This document shows positions 9,372 through 18,989 of a DNA stretch of 64,000 nt, piece by piece. The position numbers were made by a program, and so were the translations under genes. The notes beneath the pieces were generated by a model. That model was not told where the DNA came from and searched no databases. It worked only from the letters and a program-made list of their open reading frames with translations. Source of the DNA: Dyella acidisoli (lineage in GTDB: Bacteria; Pseudomonadota; Gammaproteobacteria; Xanthomonadales; Rhodanobacteraceae); contig NZ_BSOB01000046.1 of assembly GCF_030160295.1 (NCBI RefSeq), positions 124,001 to 188,000 of the forward strand, written 5' to 3'. The first letter of the stretch is position 1; each line of letters starts with the position of its first letter.

Positions 9372-10274
9372 ATGGCAACACGTTCCAGAGGGCCTTCAGC
9401 CGGCTTTGGCTGGCTGAATCGTGGCATTCGTATGGGTTTCCGCCATCCCAAGCCACTGTTCGGTGGCGCAGTTCTTGTGATGCTGGCGGCGCTGATTCCG
9501 TCGTTCATTACACTGCCCATGCAATTTCATTCGCTGCATTCGGGCACGCCATTACCGCCGACCATTTTCGGTTGGATCATGGCGATATCCATGCTGTTCG
9601 GTCTGCTTATCTTGCCGCTCTACGCCGGCTACCTGCAGCTGGCCGATGCAGCAGAGCGTGGGCTTCCCGCCCGCGTAGGCGATGTCTTCAAGCCCTATCG
9701 AGACGGTAAAGCACTGCGCATTGTCGGCTACGGGGTCGCGATGATGGCGATTTACCTGGCGATGTTGGCCATCGTCATCGTGGCGACCGGCGGCGGCATC
9801 GCCCACTGGTACATGGAGGTGCTTACCGCACAGGCCAATCATCAACCCCCACCGGCAACATTACCCGACGGTTTCTGGATCGCCGTATTACTCATCATGG
9901 TGCTCGGTATTTTCGTGATGGGTTTCTATTCGATCGGTCTTGGCCAGGTGACACTTGGCAACCGCAGCGTGTTCGGCGCAGTTGGCGATGGCGTGATCGG
10001 CGCACTGAAGAACCTGCTGCCGCTGCTCATGCTCGCAGTGGGCTCTGTCCTTATTTGGATCGCTGTCGCCCTCTGCTTTGGGATATTTGCCCTTCTGCTC
10101 GCCCTGATTGGCAAGCTCGTGGGCCCATGGGTAGTGTTTGTGCTGATTATTCCGCTCTATATTGCTTTGCTTCTCGCGGTATTCACGACGATGTTCGGGG
10201 TGATGTATCACTTATGGCGTGACGTGTGCAGCGATGACATCGTAGCGGGAACGGCTGAAGCAACCGCCGTTTGA
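9372..10274 (+). CDS. BPSS1780-like multi-pass membrane protein
   Basis: 300 aa with about six transmembrane segments. The N-terminal GFGWLNRGIRMGFRHPKPLF motif, a Trp followed by a run of basic residues before the first helix, and the following hydrophobic pattern match the BPSS1780 family of uncharacterised inner-membrane proteins. A palindrome at 10296-10315 closes the transcript. No role is known. Confidence 0.75.
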   Translation: MATRSRGPSAGFGWLNRGIRMGFRHPKPLFGGAVLVMLAALIPSFITLPMQFHSLHSGTPLPPTIFGWIMAISMLFGLLILPLYAGYLQLADAAERGLPARVGDVFKPYRDGKALRIVGYGVAMMAIYLAMLAIVIVATGGGIAHWYMEVLTAQANHQPPPATLPDGFWIAVLLIMVLGIFVMGFYSIGLGQVTLGNRSVFGAVGDGVIGALKNLLPLLMLAVGSVLIWIAVALCFGIFALLLALIGKLVGPWVVFVLIIPLYIALLLAVFTTMFGVMYHLWRDVCSDDIVAGTAEATAV

Positions 10275-10295
10275 TAAAAATTACATGCTTGCATA

Positions 10296-10315
10296 AGGGC
10301 GGCTGCGGCCGCCCT
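10296..10315 (+). terminator. Hairpin after the BPSS1780-like gene
   Basis: AGGGCGGC TGCG GCCGCCCT, a perfect 8-bp GC-rich stem 20 bp past the stop, followed by AAAAC rather than a T-run. Possible terminator on either strand. Confidence 0.5.
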
Positions 10316-10386
10316 AAAACTGGGGTAGCCTCGCCACAGTCAAGCCGCGTATTAGATTACGGATAGTTTTAAGGACAGGGGAATGT

Positions 10387-11982
10387 ATGGAAGGCAATCG
10401 TGAAGGTGTAGGCCGGACTGGCCTAGTCGAACAGCCGCGCGATCGGCGACTTTTGGCCGTTGCGCTGATTCTGATTGTGCTGGCGATTCTCTTGGTGCTT
10501 CGTGCGTGGGTTAATTGGCGCCATAGCCATCAGGTCCAGCAAGCCGATGCGGATTACGGGTCTTTCATGGCGGCAGTTCACCAGGCTGAAGATATTGCCG
10601 ATCCGTTGCAGCGTTGCCTGGATTACCCCAGTCTGCCGGGGGCCCATTGGCACGATGACACCACGCGTGCTTACTGTCAGCTACGCAACCTGCATAGCCT
10701 TTCCCACGCCGACATCACCGCACTCTTGGCGCAGGGCAAAGCTGGCGACGTGGACAAGGCGTTTCAGGGCTATCTGGATGCGCAGTTGCATGATCCTTCG
10801 CAACCAGGTGTCTTCGATGCTGCGTTCTATGCAGCAGGTTTTGATCATTACGACGCGAGCACTCGTAAGCTTGTCGATCAATGGAAGCAGCAGGCACCGG
10901 ATAGCGCTTTTGCTTTGATCGCCAGCGGCATGCAGTATCTCGACGCGGCCCAGCAGGCAAGAGGATTCGGTTGGGACGACGACCTGACCGACAGCCAGAG
11001 AGAAGGCATGGAGGAGCAGTTGGCACAGGCTCGCAACGAGCTGAGTCGAGCTATATCGCTCCTGCCAACTGCAACGCCAGCTTATCGTTCGATGATGTAT
11101 GCCTCTGCGCTCACTGGCGATCGCGGCAACATGTATCAAGCCGCCAAAGCAGGATTGAAAGTTGATCCGGCGAACTACGCCATTCGCAGTCAGATGATGA
11201 ACCAGGCGCAGCCGAAATGGGGCCATATGTTCGGCGGCGAGCGAGAGCAGAAGCGAGAAGCCGAAGAACTGGTGGCCCGCAATCCGCTGTTGCGCATGGT
11301 GACTTCTCTGCCTGCAGTTTATTCCGCCACGTGTAATTGTGGCGGTGCGACTTTCGAATACGTGCAAAAGGTTCCGGACGCTGTGGATGACAACGTCAGT
11401 TACCTAAGTATCAATGATTTGACCAAAGTGACGTATAACGAAGATCCTCGCCTAACCATTGAGCTCTATTCCGAATCGTTGCGCTTTCATCCCACCGACC
11501 CCGATGTGCTGCGATGGAGAGCGCAGCTCATGATGAAGCTTGGTGATCCCAAGGGTGCGCTGGAGAGCATTCTGCAGGTGGCGCAGCATTTCCCTTGCAA
11601 CAATGATGTTGCGCTGGCATTGGCGAATATCTACAACCAAACGGGCCACGTGAAAGAGTCCGAAGATACATACGAGGCCATTCTGCAGCGTGATCCCGAC
11701 CACCAGAAGGCCATGGCCTGGTTGGGTGATCTGTATAACCATGCTGGTCATCAACCAGAAAAAGCCAAAGCGCTGGCAGATCGATTAATCAGCAGCCACC
11801 CCGAAAATCCGGACGGCTATATCGTGCGATCCTGTTATTTGATGGACCACGATTTGCCGGGGCGCTACGAGACCATTCACTACTTTATCGATCACTTTGG
11901 CGATCGGGACGAATTCAAGTCGCAGGTGGCGGAGATGCGAGCCTATCTGGCCAAGCACCCGGAGAAAACGGGGCAAGGATAG
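10387..11982 (+). CDS. TPR-repeat protein anchored by one N-terminal helix
   Basis: 531 aa. One hydrophobic helix (about residues 22-42, LLAVALILIVLAILLVLRAW) follows a short cytoplasmic tail. The rest is alpha-helical. Tetratricopeptide-type repeats are clearest at about residues 370-490 (VLRWRAQLMMKLGDPKGALE, VALALANIYNQTGHVKESED, AMAWLGDLYNHAGHQPEKAK). TPR proteins act as scaffolds, and this one probably presents its repeats to the periplasm. No partner is encoded next to it. Confidence 0.8.
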   Translation: MEGNREGVGRTGLVEQPRDRRLLAVALILIVLAILLVLRAWVNWRHSHQVQQADADYGSFMAAVHQAEDIADPLQRCLDYPSLPGAHWHDDTTRAYCQLRNLHSLSHADITALLAQGKAGDVDKAFQGYLDAQLHDPSQPGVFDAAFYAAGFDHYDASTRKLVDQWKQQAPDSAFALIASGMQYLDAAQQARGFGWDDDLTDSQREGMEEQLAQARNELSRAISLLPTATPAYRSMMYASALTGDRGNMYQAAKAGLKVDPANYAIRSQMMNQAQPKWGHMFGGEREQKREAEELVARNPLLRMVTSLPAVYSATCNCGGATFEYVQKVPDAVDDNVSYLSINDLTKVTYNEDPRLTIELYSESLRFHPTDPDVLRWRAQLMMKLGDPKGALESILQVAQHFPCNNDVALALANIYNQTGHVKESEDTYEAILQRDPDHQKAMAWLGDLYNHAGHQPEKAKALADRLISSHPENPDGYIVRSCYLMDHDLPGRYETIHYFIDHFGDRDEFKSQVAEMRAYLAKHPEKTGQG

Positions 11983-12043
11983 GTAGCGACGCCAGGTTGC
12001 AAGCAGACGGTTTCGCACGTATTGAGTGGGATTTTCCGAAGAA

Positions 12044-12119
12044 CGGTTCCAGGCTCATTTTGCAATATGACTCCGATCCACGATTTCGATCAGATCGATA
12101 AGGAGTCAACCTGGAACCG
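12044..12119. repeat. 76-bp intergenic element with inverted ends (copy 1)
   Basis: Bounded by CGGTTCCAGG and CCTGGAACCG, with an internal TTGCAATATGACTCC and the palindrome CGATCAGATCG. Two further copies at 32165-32237 and 34288-34359 share order and most bases. The size and inverted ends suggest a non-autonomous mobile or REP-like unit. Confidence 0.8.
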
Positions 12120-12193
12120 CCTTATCTGCTTTAAACCCGAGCCGCGGGCTCCTAAACTTCCGTCAGGTCGAACCTTGCGAAGAGGCGAGCGCG

Positions 12194-13039
12194 ATGCTGA
12201 GCTGGCAAGTGGGCCGGGTGAAGATCACTCGCATTGTTGAGATGGATTTGCCGGTGCCGGTCGAGTGTGTGCGGCAGGCCACGGCGGCGGAGCTGCGCAA
12301 GCTGGCGTGGCTCTATCCGCACTTCGTCAGCGAGGATGACAGCATTCTGAAGCTCAGCGTGCACGCGCTGCTGGTCGAAGCGCCGGGGCTGAGGCTAGTT
12401 GTCGATACCTGCGTAGGCAACGACCGCCCGCGCGAGATCACTGGTGGCGAGCCGTTGGCGACGCCGTTTCTGCAACATCTTGACGAGGCCGGCTGGTCGC
12501 GCGATGGCGTCGACGCCGTGGTATGCACGCATCTGCACGTCGACCACGTCGGCTGGAACACGATGCTCGAGAACGGCAAGTGGGTACCGACTTTTCCGAA
12601 GGCACGCTACCTCATCGGTCGGCAGGAGTACGAGTTCTGGCGCACCTATGATGACGAGGAGCAGCAGACGATGCTCGGCGATAGCATCAAGCCGGTCTTC
12701 GACGCGGGCCTCGTCCAACTGGTGGAGCTGGACCATGTGATCTCGCCGGAGATCCGGCTCACGCCTTCCATCGGCCACACGCCGGGCCATGTCAGCGTGA
12801 TGATCGAGTCCGAGGGTGAGCGCGCGGTGATCACCGGCGACATGACCCATCATCCGTGCCAGCTAGCGCACCCTGATTGGATGTTCGGCGACAGCGATCC
12901 GGACGCCGCCGTGCTCACCCGCTGGCGTCTCTTCGCCGAGTGGGCCGATCGGCCCACTCTTGTCATCGGCACCCACTTCGCCGCTCCCACTGCCGGCCGC
13001 GTCGTTCGCGATGGTGCAGCGTTCCGGCTTGCGGTGTAA
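12194..13039 (+). CDS. MBL-fold metallo-hydrolase
   Basis: 281 aa. The beta-lactamase-like metal site is complete: HLHVDHVGW (HxHxDH), the GHTPGH histidine, the GDMTHH aspartate and a late GTHFAAP histidine. A di-zinc or di-iron hydrolase is expected. Overall it resembles the quorum-quenching-lactonase/AttM-like or broad esterase branch, but the substrate cannot be told from sequence. AGAGG precedes the ATG. A strong hairpin at 13073-13103 ends it, so it is probably monocistronic. Confidence 0.85.
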   Translation: MLSWQVGRVKITRIVEMDLPVPVECVRQATAAELRKLAWLYPHFVSEDDSILKLSVHALLVEAPGLRLVVDTCVGNDRPREITGGEPLATPFLQHLDEAGWSRDGVDAVVCTHLHVDHVGWNTMLENGKWVPTFPKARYLIGRQEYEFWRTYDDEEQQTMLGDSIKPVFDAGLVQLVELDHVISPEIRLTPSIGHTPGHVSVMIESEGERAVITGDMTHHPCQLAHPDWMFGDSDPDAAVLTRWRLFAEWADRPTLVIGTHFAAPTAGRVVRDGAAFRLAV

Positions 13040-13072
13040 ACGAGCCACACTCCTGAACCTGTGGACCTTGTG

Positions 13073-13103
13073 AGCAAAGGGGTCATTTGCTGACCCCTTT
13101 GCT
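13073..13103 (+). terminator. Terminator-like hairpin after the MBL-fold gene
   Basis: AGCAAAGGGGTCA / TGACCCCTTTGCT, a perfect 13-bp stem with loop TTTGC. It lies between convergent genes and may serve both. Confidence 0.7.
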
Positions 13104-13141
13104 GCTTGTGCATCGAGACCAGACGCTGGCTAGACGTTGGC

Positions 13142-13570
13142 CTAAACCGATCGGGAAACCAACCGACACCGTTTGCCTTCCGGTGCGGCCCGCTTGCAAT
13201 ACACGTCAACGATGGCAACCGTGTTTTGGACAGAGTCGTTCAGCAGGAACCGTTTCGCCACGCCTGGCCCGGCTGAGTTGTCGATAGCCACAGCGACGAA
13301 CGGCTGCGAGGCCGTACCCTGCATCCGTAGGGCTTCCGACCTCTCGGCCGCTCGCTCCGCTTGTACGTACTGGCTGTGCGTGTTGCCGACCAAGGCCTCC
13401 AATCCGTAACCCGTGGGCAAGTTGACGAAGTAGGTCTCGTATTGGCCCGCTGGTGCGGTAACGGTGAAATTTGGCAAATTGGTGGCGTGGGTCTGGTTTT
13501 GGGCGACGCTGGTGCTGCCGACGCAGGCAAGACCGAGCGCGGTGGTCATGGCAATGAGCAGGCGTTTCAT
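13142..13570 (-). CDS. Small exported protein of unknown function
   Basis: 142 aa from the ATG at 13570, with GGAG 7 nt upstream; a TTG four codons earlier is not needed. MKRLLIAMTTALGLACVGSTSVAQ is a signal peptide. The mature part starts with a beta segment (NFTVTAPAGQYETYFVNLPTG) resembling the exported protein at 8650-9198. One Cys near the C terminus (DVYCKR) and another in CRLV could pair. No family recognised. Confidence 0.7.
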   Translation of the reverse strand: MKRLLIAMTTALGLACVGSTSVAQNQTHATNLPNFTVTAPAGQYETYFVNLPTGYGLEALVGNTHSQYVQAERAAERSEALRMQGTASQPFVAVAIDNSAGPGVAKRFLLNDSVQNTVAIVDVYCKRAAPEGKRCRLVSRSV

Positions 13571-13990
13571 AGAGGACTCCAAAACGGGCGCCGATGTCCG
13601 TTAGCGAATGGTGGGGATGGTCCGGAGAAACAAAACGAGACGAAAGGCGAAACAAAAACGGACGAAGTTCGCTAAACGCTAGTGACGATCTTCATCTCGC
13701 TTCCGAATGGTGGACTCTTATGTGCGTCATTCGTCGAGTGGCGATGCTGGTGTAGTTGTTCTACGTCGCTGACTATGTGTCCTTCGCTGCTGGTCAGCAT
13801 CATGCCCGCTGTTGGATAACACCTCCGCTGGATATGATCGCAACTGCTGGTCGTTATCGCCATGCTGTTTGGCATCACGCAGCTTGGTCAGAGCGCCTCG
13901 TTACCCTAGCAACGTGCAACGCGCGAACAGGGGGCAAACTGTAGCTAATGGACGACGAAGGTCAGTTCTAGACGTGTCTGTGAAGTGAGA
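13571..13990. other. Intergenic stretch with no recognisable gene
   Basis: Between the exported-protein gene and the IS21-type element. I see only short, uncoupled reading frames and no repeat family member. One end of the insertion element probably lies in its last 30 bases. Confidence 0.5.
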
Positions 13991-14017
13991 GCGAAGGCTG
14001 GATGTCCCAGCCTTCGC
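13991..14017 (-). terminator. Hairpin downstream of istB
   Basis: GCGAAGGCTGG / CCAGCCTTCGC, a perfect 11-bp stem with 5-nt loop, 11 bp past the istB stop. Possibly a terminator for the transposition operon or part of the element's end. Confidence 0.55.
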
Positions 14018-14028
14018 TTCGTCTGAGT

Positions 14029-14760
14029 CTAGACTGCCTTCTTGCGCAACGAGTCACCCTTGAGTTCCATACGGTGCGAAGCATGCAGAAGACGGTCCAG
14101 GATGGCATCCGCGATTGTCGGTTCGCCAATGTAGCTGTGCCACTTGTCGGTGGGGAGTTGCGCGGTGATGATGGTCGAACGTGTGTCGCAGCGATCTTCG
14201 ATCAATTGAAGAAGCTCCTGCCGCGATCCGGCTCGAATCGGAACCAAACCCCAATCATCAAGGACGAGGACGTCGATACGCTTGAGTTGCGATCGAAGGC
14301 GAAGCAGCCGTCCGTCGGAACGCGACAAGTCGAGCTCATCCAATAAATTGGAGACCCGGTGATATTGCACAGTCAATCCTGACCGCATGGCCTGCACGCC
14401 AAAGGCACACGCTAACCAGGTCTTTCCTGTGCCAGAGGGACCGGTCAGGATAAGGTTTTGGCTCGTGGTCACCCAATCACAGAGCGCCAACGAGTCAAGT
14501 TTCGACCTGTCGAGCTGCCGACTCGCACGAAAGTCGATCGCCTCAATGCTTGCGTTGGGGTATTTGAGTTTTGCTGCTTTGATCAGGCGATTGAGCTTAC
14601 GGGTATCACGCTCGACGTATTCTGCGTCCACTAGCATCGCTAGACGATCTTCGAACGATAACTCCTGGATCGAGGGAGACTCACGTTGTCTGCGCAGTGC
14701 TTGGGCCATGCCGGGCAATCGGAGGCCGCGGATCTTGTCTTCGGTTGCTTGAATGATCAT
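14029..14760 (-). CDS. istB: IstB-like ATPase of IS21 element
   Basis: 243 aa, normal length. It is an AAA+ DnaC/IstB-type ATPase that assists target choice by the IstA transposase. The Walker A motif GPSGTGKTWLACAFG sits near residue 100 and Walker B VLVLDDWG near 170. The N-terminal part (LRLPGMAQALRRQRE, LSFEDRLAMLVDAE) is typical of IstB. Its ATG overlaps the end of istA (ATGA), which couples translation. Confidence 0.95.
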   Translation of the reverse strand: MIIQATEDKIRGLRLPGMAQALRRQRESPSIQELSFEDRLAMLVDAEYVERDTRKLNRLIKAAKLKYPNASIEAIDFRASRQLDRSKLDSLALCDWVTTSQNLILTGPSGTGKTWLACAFGVQAMRSGLTVQYHRVSNLLDELDLSRSDGRLLRLRSQLKRIDVLVLDDWGLVPIRAGSRQELLQLIEDRCDTRSTIITAQLPTDKWHSYIGEPTIADAILDRLLHASHRMELKGDSLRKKAV

Positions 14761-16277
14761 GGAGTCTTCTCCCTGTAGTAGTCCGCGCCCCTAATGTTGC
14801 TGTGTGCAGGAACGTCGTTCACGATAGGATCCTCAGGCTCACGATACCGGCCTGACTGCAAAAGCGATTTCACCGTACTGAAGGAAAGCGCCTGGATCTC
14901 CACGGCTCGAGCACACGCCAACTCGAATGCCTCCTTGCCGTATTGCTCGCAAAGTGCCATCAGTTTTGATCCGTTGGGGATGCCAAGCTGAGGGCGGCTG
15001 CGCCGAAACTGCTCATGCATAACGTTTGCCGCCGCCTTGCCGACAGTGCTCGCCCAGGCATTGAGTTCGCTCTCCGAATGAAGGTGATAAATACGATGGT
15101 TTGAGGGACAGTGCATGGGCTCGGTGACAGTTTCCCCCGTGACGATAGAACGACGGTGTGTGGCAACACGTTTTCGCTCCAGGAAAATCTCCACCACTTT
15201 TTCACTCACATGCGCACGGACGGTTTTGGCAACTAAGTCGTACGGAACGGAATACCAACTGCCGTCCACCGCGACGTGATAGGTCTTGTCAACGCGTATC
15301 TTTCCTGTCCACGTGCCGGGTGAATAGGGAATGCTAGGAAGCGTACGCAAAAGATGCTTCTCTTCTCGCTCAAAAACTGCGTCACGGCTTTCGCCTGTTC
15401 GGCGGCGTTGCTTGGCATTGAGTAGATCTAGGTAGATCCGTATCGATCGATTGATCTCTTCCAGAGAGAAAAACTGCATGTTTCGCAGCTTGGCAAGAAC
15501 CCAAAGCTGAACAATGCGGACCGCATTCTCTACCATGGATTTGTCCTGGGGCCGAAGCGGACGGGCTGGATCGATTAGTACGTCGTACTGGTCGGCGAAA
15601 GCCGTGTATTGGGGGTTGATTCGTCGCGCTCCCGCACCGATGACGGCTGCCTTTAGATTGTCGCTGACAACAAATTCGGGAACACCCCCAAAGTACAGAA
15701 ACATTTCTGCGTGAGACAGCAAGAAGTCACTCGATTGCTGAGTTTCTGTCGCATGCGCAAAGATCCTCATTGAGTGCCCCAGCACGCCAACAAATATCTG
15801 GACCGAAATGGGACGATTGCGCTCCCTGCAAAAAAACTGCAGTCCTTTCCCTGAATAGTCGACGTACACGCTTCGCCCAGGTGGGTGCCACATCCGCATG
15901 GTCAAGTCGTTGCGTTCTTCATAATCCCGCCAGTGATGAGTGAACTGTGCGTACTTGTACGCGGTGTACGGATCGCTCTCGCGATACTCTTCCCAGAGCA
16001 ACATCTTCGTCACGCCAGGCTTCTTGAGTTCCTGTATCAATGCTGCGTAATCGGGCATGCGTTTGGTAATAGCTCGACCAACATCTTTGTTGAAGGTGGC
16101 ATCTAATGATGCGTCGTCGAGACCATGAAGCATGCTCCAGTTAAGCGACTTTTCTTTCGCGATTCGTCGATATCGGCGAATAGTGACCGGCGAGCAGCCA
16201 ACAAATTCGGCAGCATCTGTCGGCGAAGTGGACGTATTGAGGGCTGTCTGCACGAGCAGCCTGAGATCTTCAGCCAT
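14757..16277 (-). CDS. istA: IstA transposase of IS21 element
   Basis: 506 aa from the ATG at 16277, which has GGGAG 5 nt upstream; the longer frame to 16349 adds an unlikely leader. An N-terminal helix-turn-helix (TDAAEFVGCSPVTIRRYRR) precedes the DDE catalytic core: Asp in YVDYSGKGLQF, Asp in FVVSDNLKAAV, and Glu in DKSMVENAVR. The C-terminal beta-barrel region (VAVDGSWYSVPYDLV) is complete. It cuts and joins element ends together with IstB. No frameshift or stop is present, so it may be active. Confidence 0.95.
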   Translation of the reverse strand: MAEDLRLLVQTALNTSTSPTDAAEFVGCSPVTIRRYRRIAKEKSLNWSMLHGLDDASLDATFNKDVGRAITKRMPDYAALIQELKKPGVTKMLLWEEYRESDPYTAYKYAQFTHHWRDYEERNDLTMRMWHPPGRSVYVDYSGKGLQFFCRERNRPISVQIFVGVLGHSMRIFAHATETQQSSDFLLSHAEMFLYFGGVPEFVVSDNLKAAVIGAGARRINPQYTAFADQYDVLIDPARPLRPQDKSMVENAVRIVQLWVLAKLRNMQFFSLEEINRSIRIYLDLLNAKQRRRTGESRDAVFEREEKHLLRTLPSIPYSPGTWTGKIRVDKTYHVAVDGSWYSVPYDLVAKTVRAHVSEKVVEIFLERKRVATHRRSIVTGETVTEPMHCPSNHRIYHLHSESELNAWASTVGKAAANVMHEQFRRSRPQLGIPNGSKLMALCEQYGKEAFELACARAVEIQALSFSTVKSLLQSGRYREPEDPIVNDVPAHSNIRGADYYREKTP

Positions 16278-16399
16278 ATATCTCCCATCTCTTTGTTCAA
16301 GGCACACCAAATCCGCAGCGCTTGGTGAGCACTGTTGACAGAGGGCCAAAAGAGCGCAAAAATCGGAGACGCAAGCCCATCACGACTTTGCATCTCAAG

Positions 16400-16427
16400 C
16401 CCGGCGAACTCTGTTCGTCGGGTTTTT
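16400..16427 (+). terminator. Rho-independent terminator without a visible upstream gene
   Basis: CCCGGCGAAC TCT GTTCGTCGGG followed by TTTTT, oriented rightward. Nothing on the plus strand between 13040 and here would use it, so the IS21 element may have separated it from its gene. Confidence 0.65.
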
Positions 16428-16582
16428 GCGTTGATGACCCGAGGAAAAGCAAGTGATGAAGGGTGTTAAGCCATAGATCCTCCTTCCAGGCGTGATAACT
16501 AAGTGGACAAAGGAGCGCCAGGACGCCTGCAACCTACGCCCGAACGATGTAGTTGAAGGCGCGTAAAGAAGCGTTTTCGCTT

Positions 16583-16888
16583 TTAAGAAGGGTTTCCAGC
16601 AGCGATACCCGCAGTGGCTTCGCCATAGCTGGCAGACAGTTCTGTCGAGGCTAGCCAGGCCGCCACGTGCTTCGCACACGCGAAACGTCCCCGGCGACCT
16701 TCAATGGTGACCACTGGCACCGGAAGTGCGCCGCGGCAAGCCGCTTGTCGCAAGGCCGATGCAGAGGGATAGGCCAGACACTTCACTAAATTGGCGCCTG
16801 TAATGAGCGGCCCATACAGCCGGAGCAGTTGCTCCTCAAGCTCATTAATGCGAGAGAGTGTGACCTGGCGTGACACTTTGTTTTGCAT
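16583..16888 (-). CDS. Small protein, possibly DNA-binding
   Basis: 101 aa. A helical N terminus (LSRINELEEQLLRLYG) is followed by a stretch (NLVKCLAYPSASALRQAACR, then a basic GRRGRFACAKHVAAWLAS) that resembles an excisionase/MerR-like winged helix of phage and plasmid origin. No clear ribosome site. It lies between the IS21 element and an unrecognised gene, and may be a mobile-element remnant. Confidence 0.4.
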   Translation of the reverse strand: MQNKVSRQVTLSRINELEEQLLRLYGPLITGANLVKCLAYPSASALRQAACRGALPVPVVTIEGRRGRFACAKHVAAWLASTELSASYGEATAGIAAGNPS

Positions 16889-17014
16889 GGTAGCTTGGCG
16901 TGAGACGGTGATTGCCGAATGCTATCGAACCGAACTTGAACTCGATAAGGGGGGACAGAGTTGATGACTTCAGTACCCCCACCGAGCCCCACAACGATAA
17001 AGTAGCGCTTCCCG

Positions 17015-17815
17015 ATGATCCCAAATCTCTCCCCCAGTGATCCTTCGGCCCAACTACTTCGACTGGCACGTTGTAAAGCGGCTGCAACACGTCAGGGTCT
17101 AATGGAACTGTTCGGAACCGTCTCTAACAATCAATTGGAGGTCATCATCGATAAAAAAAGACGCACGGCTTCGCAAGAGAACATCCTGACGCGAAAGTAT
17201 CGGAGATATGAAGTTCTATCAGCCACGGATGCGCCTTCCGTCATGACTGATCAAACCATTCAAAAGATCGAGAAGGTGGTTGGGACAAAGACGCTTTTGC
17301 AATTTTTTCGTGATCACGCGCTTTGGGAATTGCTTACGGAACCGCTGATACCTTTAGAGCGTGTCCGGCAGATCATGACGGAGCTCCCACCCATCTTACG
17401 GGCAAGACTATTTGTTCAGATGGACGCGCGTGATCCACAAACGTGGTCGCGGTATCCACTTAAACGCGATGAGGTCCTCGAAATTCGTGACGAGCGATCA
17501 CTGGATGCCTTGGTTGCTCTTCTTGCCCTATGCCGAGAGGCACAGGTTATCGGCCATTTTCCAGGTCATGTCCTTCCCATGTTATGTGCATTCGAAATAT
17601 TGCCATGGGTACTTATTGCGAATAGCTGGTTGCGCGCCTGTTGGCTCGATCTTTTTGATTGCCTGAAGGAGTCGTTCTGGTCCAGGGAATATGGAGGTTT
17701 TACGTACTCGAATGACCTCAACATAAAAAACATGCAGATCGCAATGATCACGGTCCTACGAAACAACAAGGACCCCCATCTTCCGATAACAGGCGGGAGA
17801 AAACATTCGAAATAA
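17015..17815 (+). CDS. Unrecognised protein in accessory DNA
   Basis: 266 aa with no signal peptide. The N-terminal third is basic (IIDKKRRTASQENILTRKYRRY); the middle is helical (LLQFFRDHALWELLTEPLIPLERVRQI); a hydrophobic segment (VLPMLCAFEILPWVLIANSW) lies at about 185-205. I do not recognise a family. The ribosome site is weak. Codon and base use look less GC-rich than the core genes, fitting recent acquisition alongside the IS21 element. Confidence 0.45.
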   Translation: MIPNLSPSDPSAQLLRLARCKAAATRQGLMELFGTVSNNQLEVIIDKKRRTASQENILTRKYRRYEVLSATDAPSVMTDQTIQKIEKVVGTKTLLQFFRDHALWELLTEPLIPLERVRQIMTELPPILRARLFVQMDARDPQTWSRYPLKRDEVLEIRDERSLDALVALLALCREAQVIGHFPGHVLPMLCAFEILPWVLIANSWLRACWLDLFDCLKESFWSREYGGFTYSNDLNIKNMQIAMITVLRNNKDPHLPITGGRKHSK

Positions 17816-18029
17816 TCGAGCTTGTGAATTACGCCACTATATGTGGCAGCTTCGATCACACTGGCTTGTTGAACCGGGGGCACTCCGTTTTGAGTGCAAC
17901 CTTCTTCACTTGTGCGTAACTGCCAACCGCAGGAGCCAATATTAGGTCTCAGCGAACTCGCGCCGATCACTTGATTTCAATCTCAGCGCGCTAGCCTTGC
18001 GGTCTCGTAATTCTGGCTTGGCTGGCACG

Positions 18030-18875
18030 CTACTTATCCACCGCAAAGGTCTGCTTCCATGCCCTGGGCGTCATGCCACATTGATGCTTGAACGCCCTCG
18101 ATAGCGCGGCCTCGCTGCCGTAGCCCACTTCTACAGCAATCATTTTCAACGGCCGGCCTTGACGGAGCGCTTGCTGCGCTAGCCCTATCCGCCAACTCTG
18201 CAAATACGCACCAGGCGTGCACCCCACGGACAAACGAAACGTGCTGGCAAAGATGCTGCGCGACATGCCTGCCCTGCGAGCGAGAGACTCCAGCGACCAG
18301 TCCTGTTCGGGTTTCTCATGCATCGCCACCAATGCGTTACGCAGCTTGGGGTGCGACAAACCTGCCAACATGCCACCAGCAATCTGGCCGTTCTCCATGA
18401 GATGACGCAGAACCTGGATCAGCACCACCTCAAACAACCGATCGACCAATGGGTGTCGGCCGCAGTTGTCACCAAACGCTTCCTCGAAAAGCAATGCCAA
18501 TACCGGCTGCGCTCCATCGACGCTGGTGAGTGGCAGGTAAACGAAATCCGGCAAGGCGCTTACGATTGGATTTGCAGCGCCACCTTCAAAACGAAGCTCT
18601 GCGCATACCAAATCGATGCCGCACTGTGCGTCCGGCACAAAGCGGCGAGAGATCGGACGCGGATAGAACAGCAGGGCCGGTGCTTCCACCTGCAGCGATG
18701 GACGTCCTGGATGAAGAACCTCCATCCCGCCACGCCGGATCAGGTGCATTTGTCCGCTTTCGGGTGGCGCAGAAAAGTCCGTGATGCCGCATAAGGCACC
18801 GGACTGAAACATCCGCGCCCGAACCGGGAAGTGATTCAGCAGCGCATCAAGACGATCGGTGCAGAGGTTAGCCAA
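18030..18875 (-). CDS. AraC-family transcriptional regulator
   Basis: 281 aa. The N-terminal half is a cupin-type sensor (SGALCGITDFSAPPESGQMHLIRRG) like the AraC_binding_6 group. The C-terminal 100 aa hold two helix-turn-helix motifs: SLESLARRAGMSRSIFASTF and LKMIAVEVGYGSEAALSRAF, followed by GMTPRAWK. The gene is divergent from the Ohr/OsmC-like gene with 114 bp between, so control of that gene and the esterase after it is the likely role. The inducer is unknown. Confidence 0.9.
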   Translation of the reverse strand: MANLCTDRLDALLNHFPVRARMFQSGALCGITDFSAPPESGQMHLIRRGGMEVLHPGRPSLQVEAPALLFYPRPISRRFVPDAQCGIDLVCAELRFEGGAANPIVSALPDFVYLPLTSVDGAQPVLALLFEEAFGDNCGRHPLVDRLFEVVLIQVLRHLMENGQIAGGMLAGLSHPKLRNALVAMHEKPEQDWSLESLARRAGMSRSIFASTFRLSVGCTPGAYLQSWRIGLAQQALRQGRPLKMIAVEVGYGSEAALSRAFKHQCGMTPRAWKQTFAVDK

Positions 18876-18989
18876 AAAAGCACTCCTAGTTAAATTTCTC
18901 GGACTTTATGTGATCCATAGTCCTGAATCCAGCCCTACATTGCCCGTGCCAAACAAGGGCAATCACTTCCAGATTTAAGGGCAAGCATC

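Larger units (their letters stand above)
14029..16277 (-). mobile_element. IS21-family insertion element (gene extent)
   Basis: istA and istB overlap by 4 bp in the standard IS21 order, both on the minus strand. The coordinates cover the genes only. Candidate outer ends lie near 13975 (TGTCTGTGAAG) and 16338 (CTGTTGACA), but they pair poorly and I could not find a target duplication. The element looks intact in coding terms. Confidence 0.8.

Noticed and set aside
16583-17815. Extended IS21 element including the two genes to its right
   Set aside because: IS21 elements carry only istA and istB; these genes are outside any plausible end.
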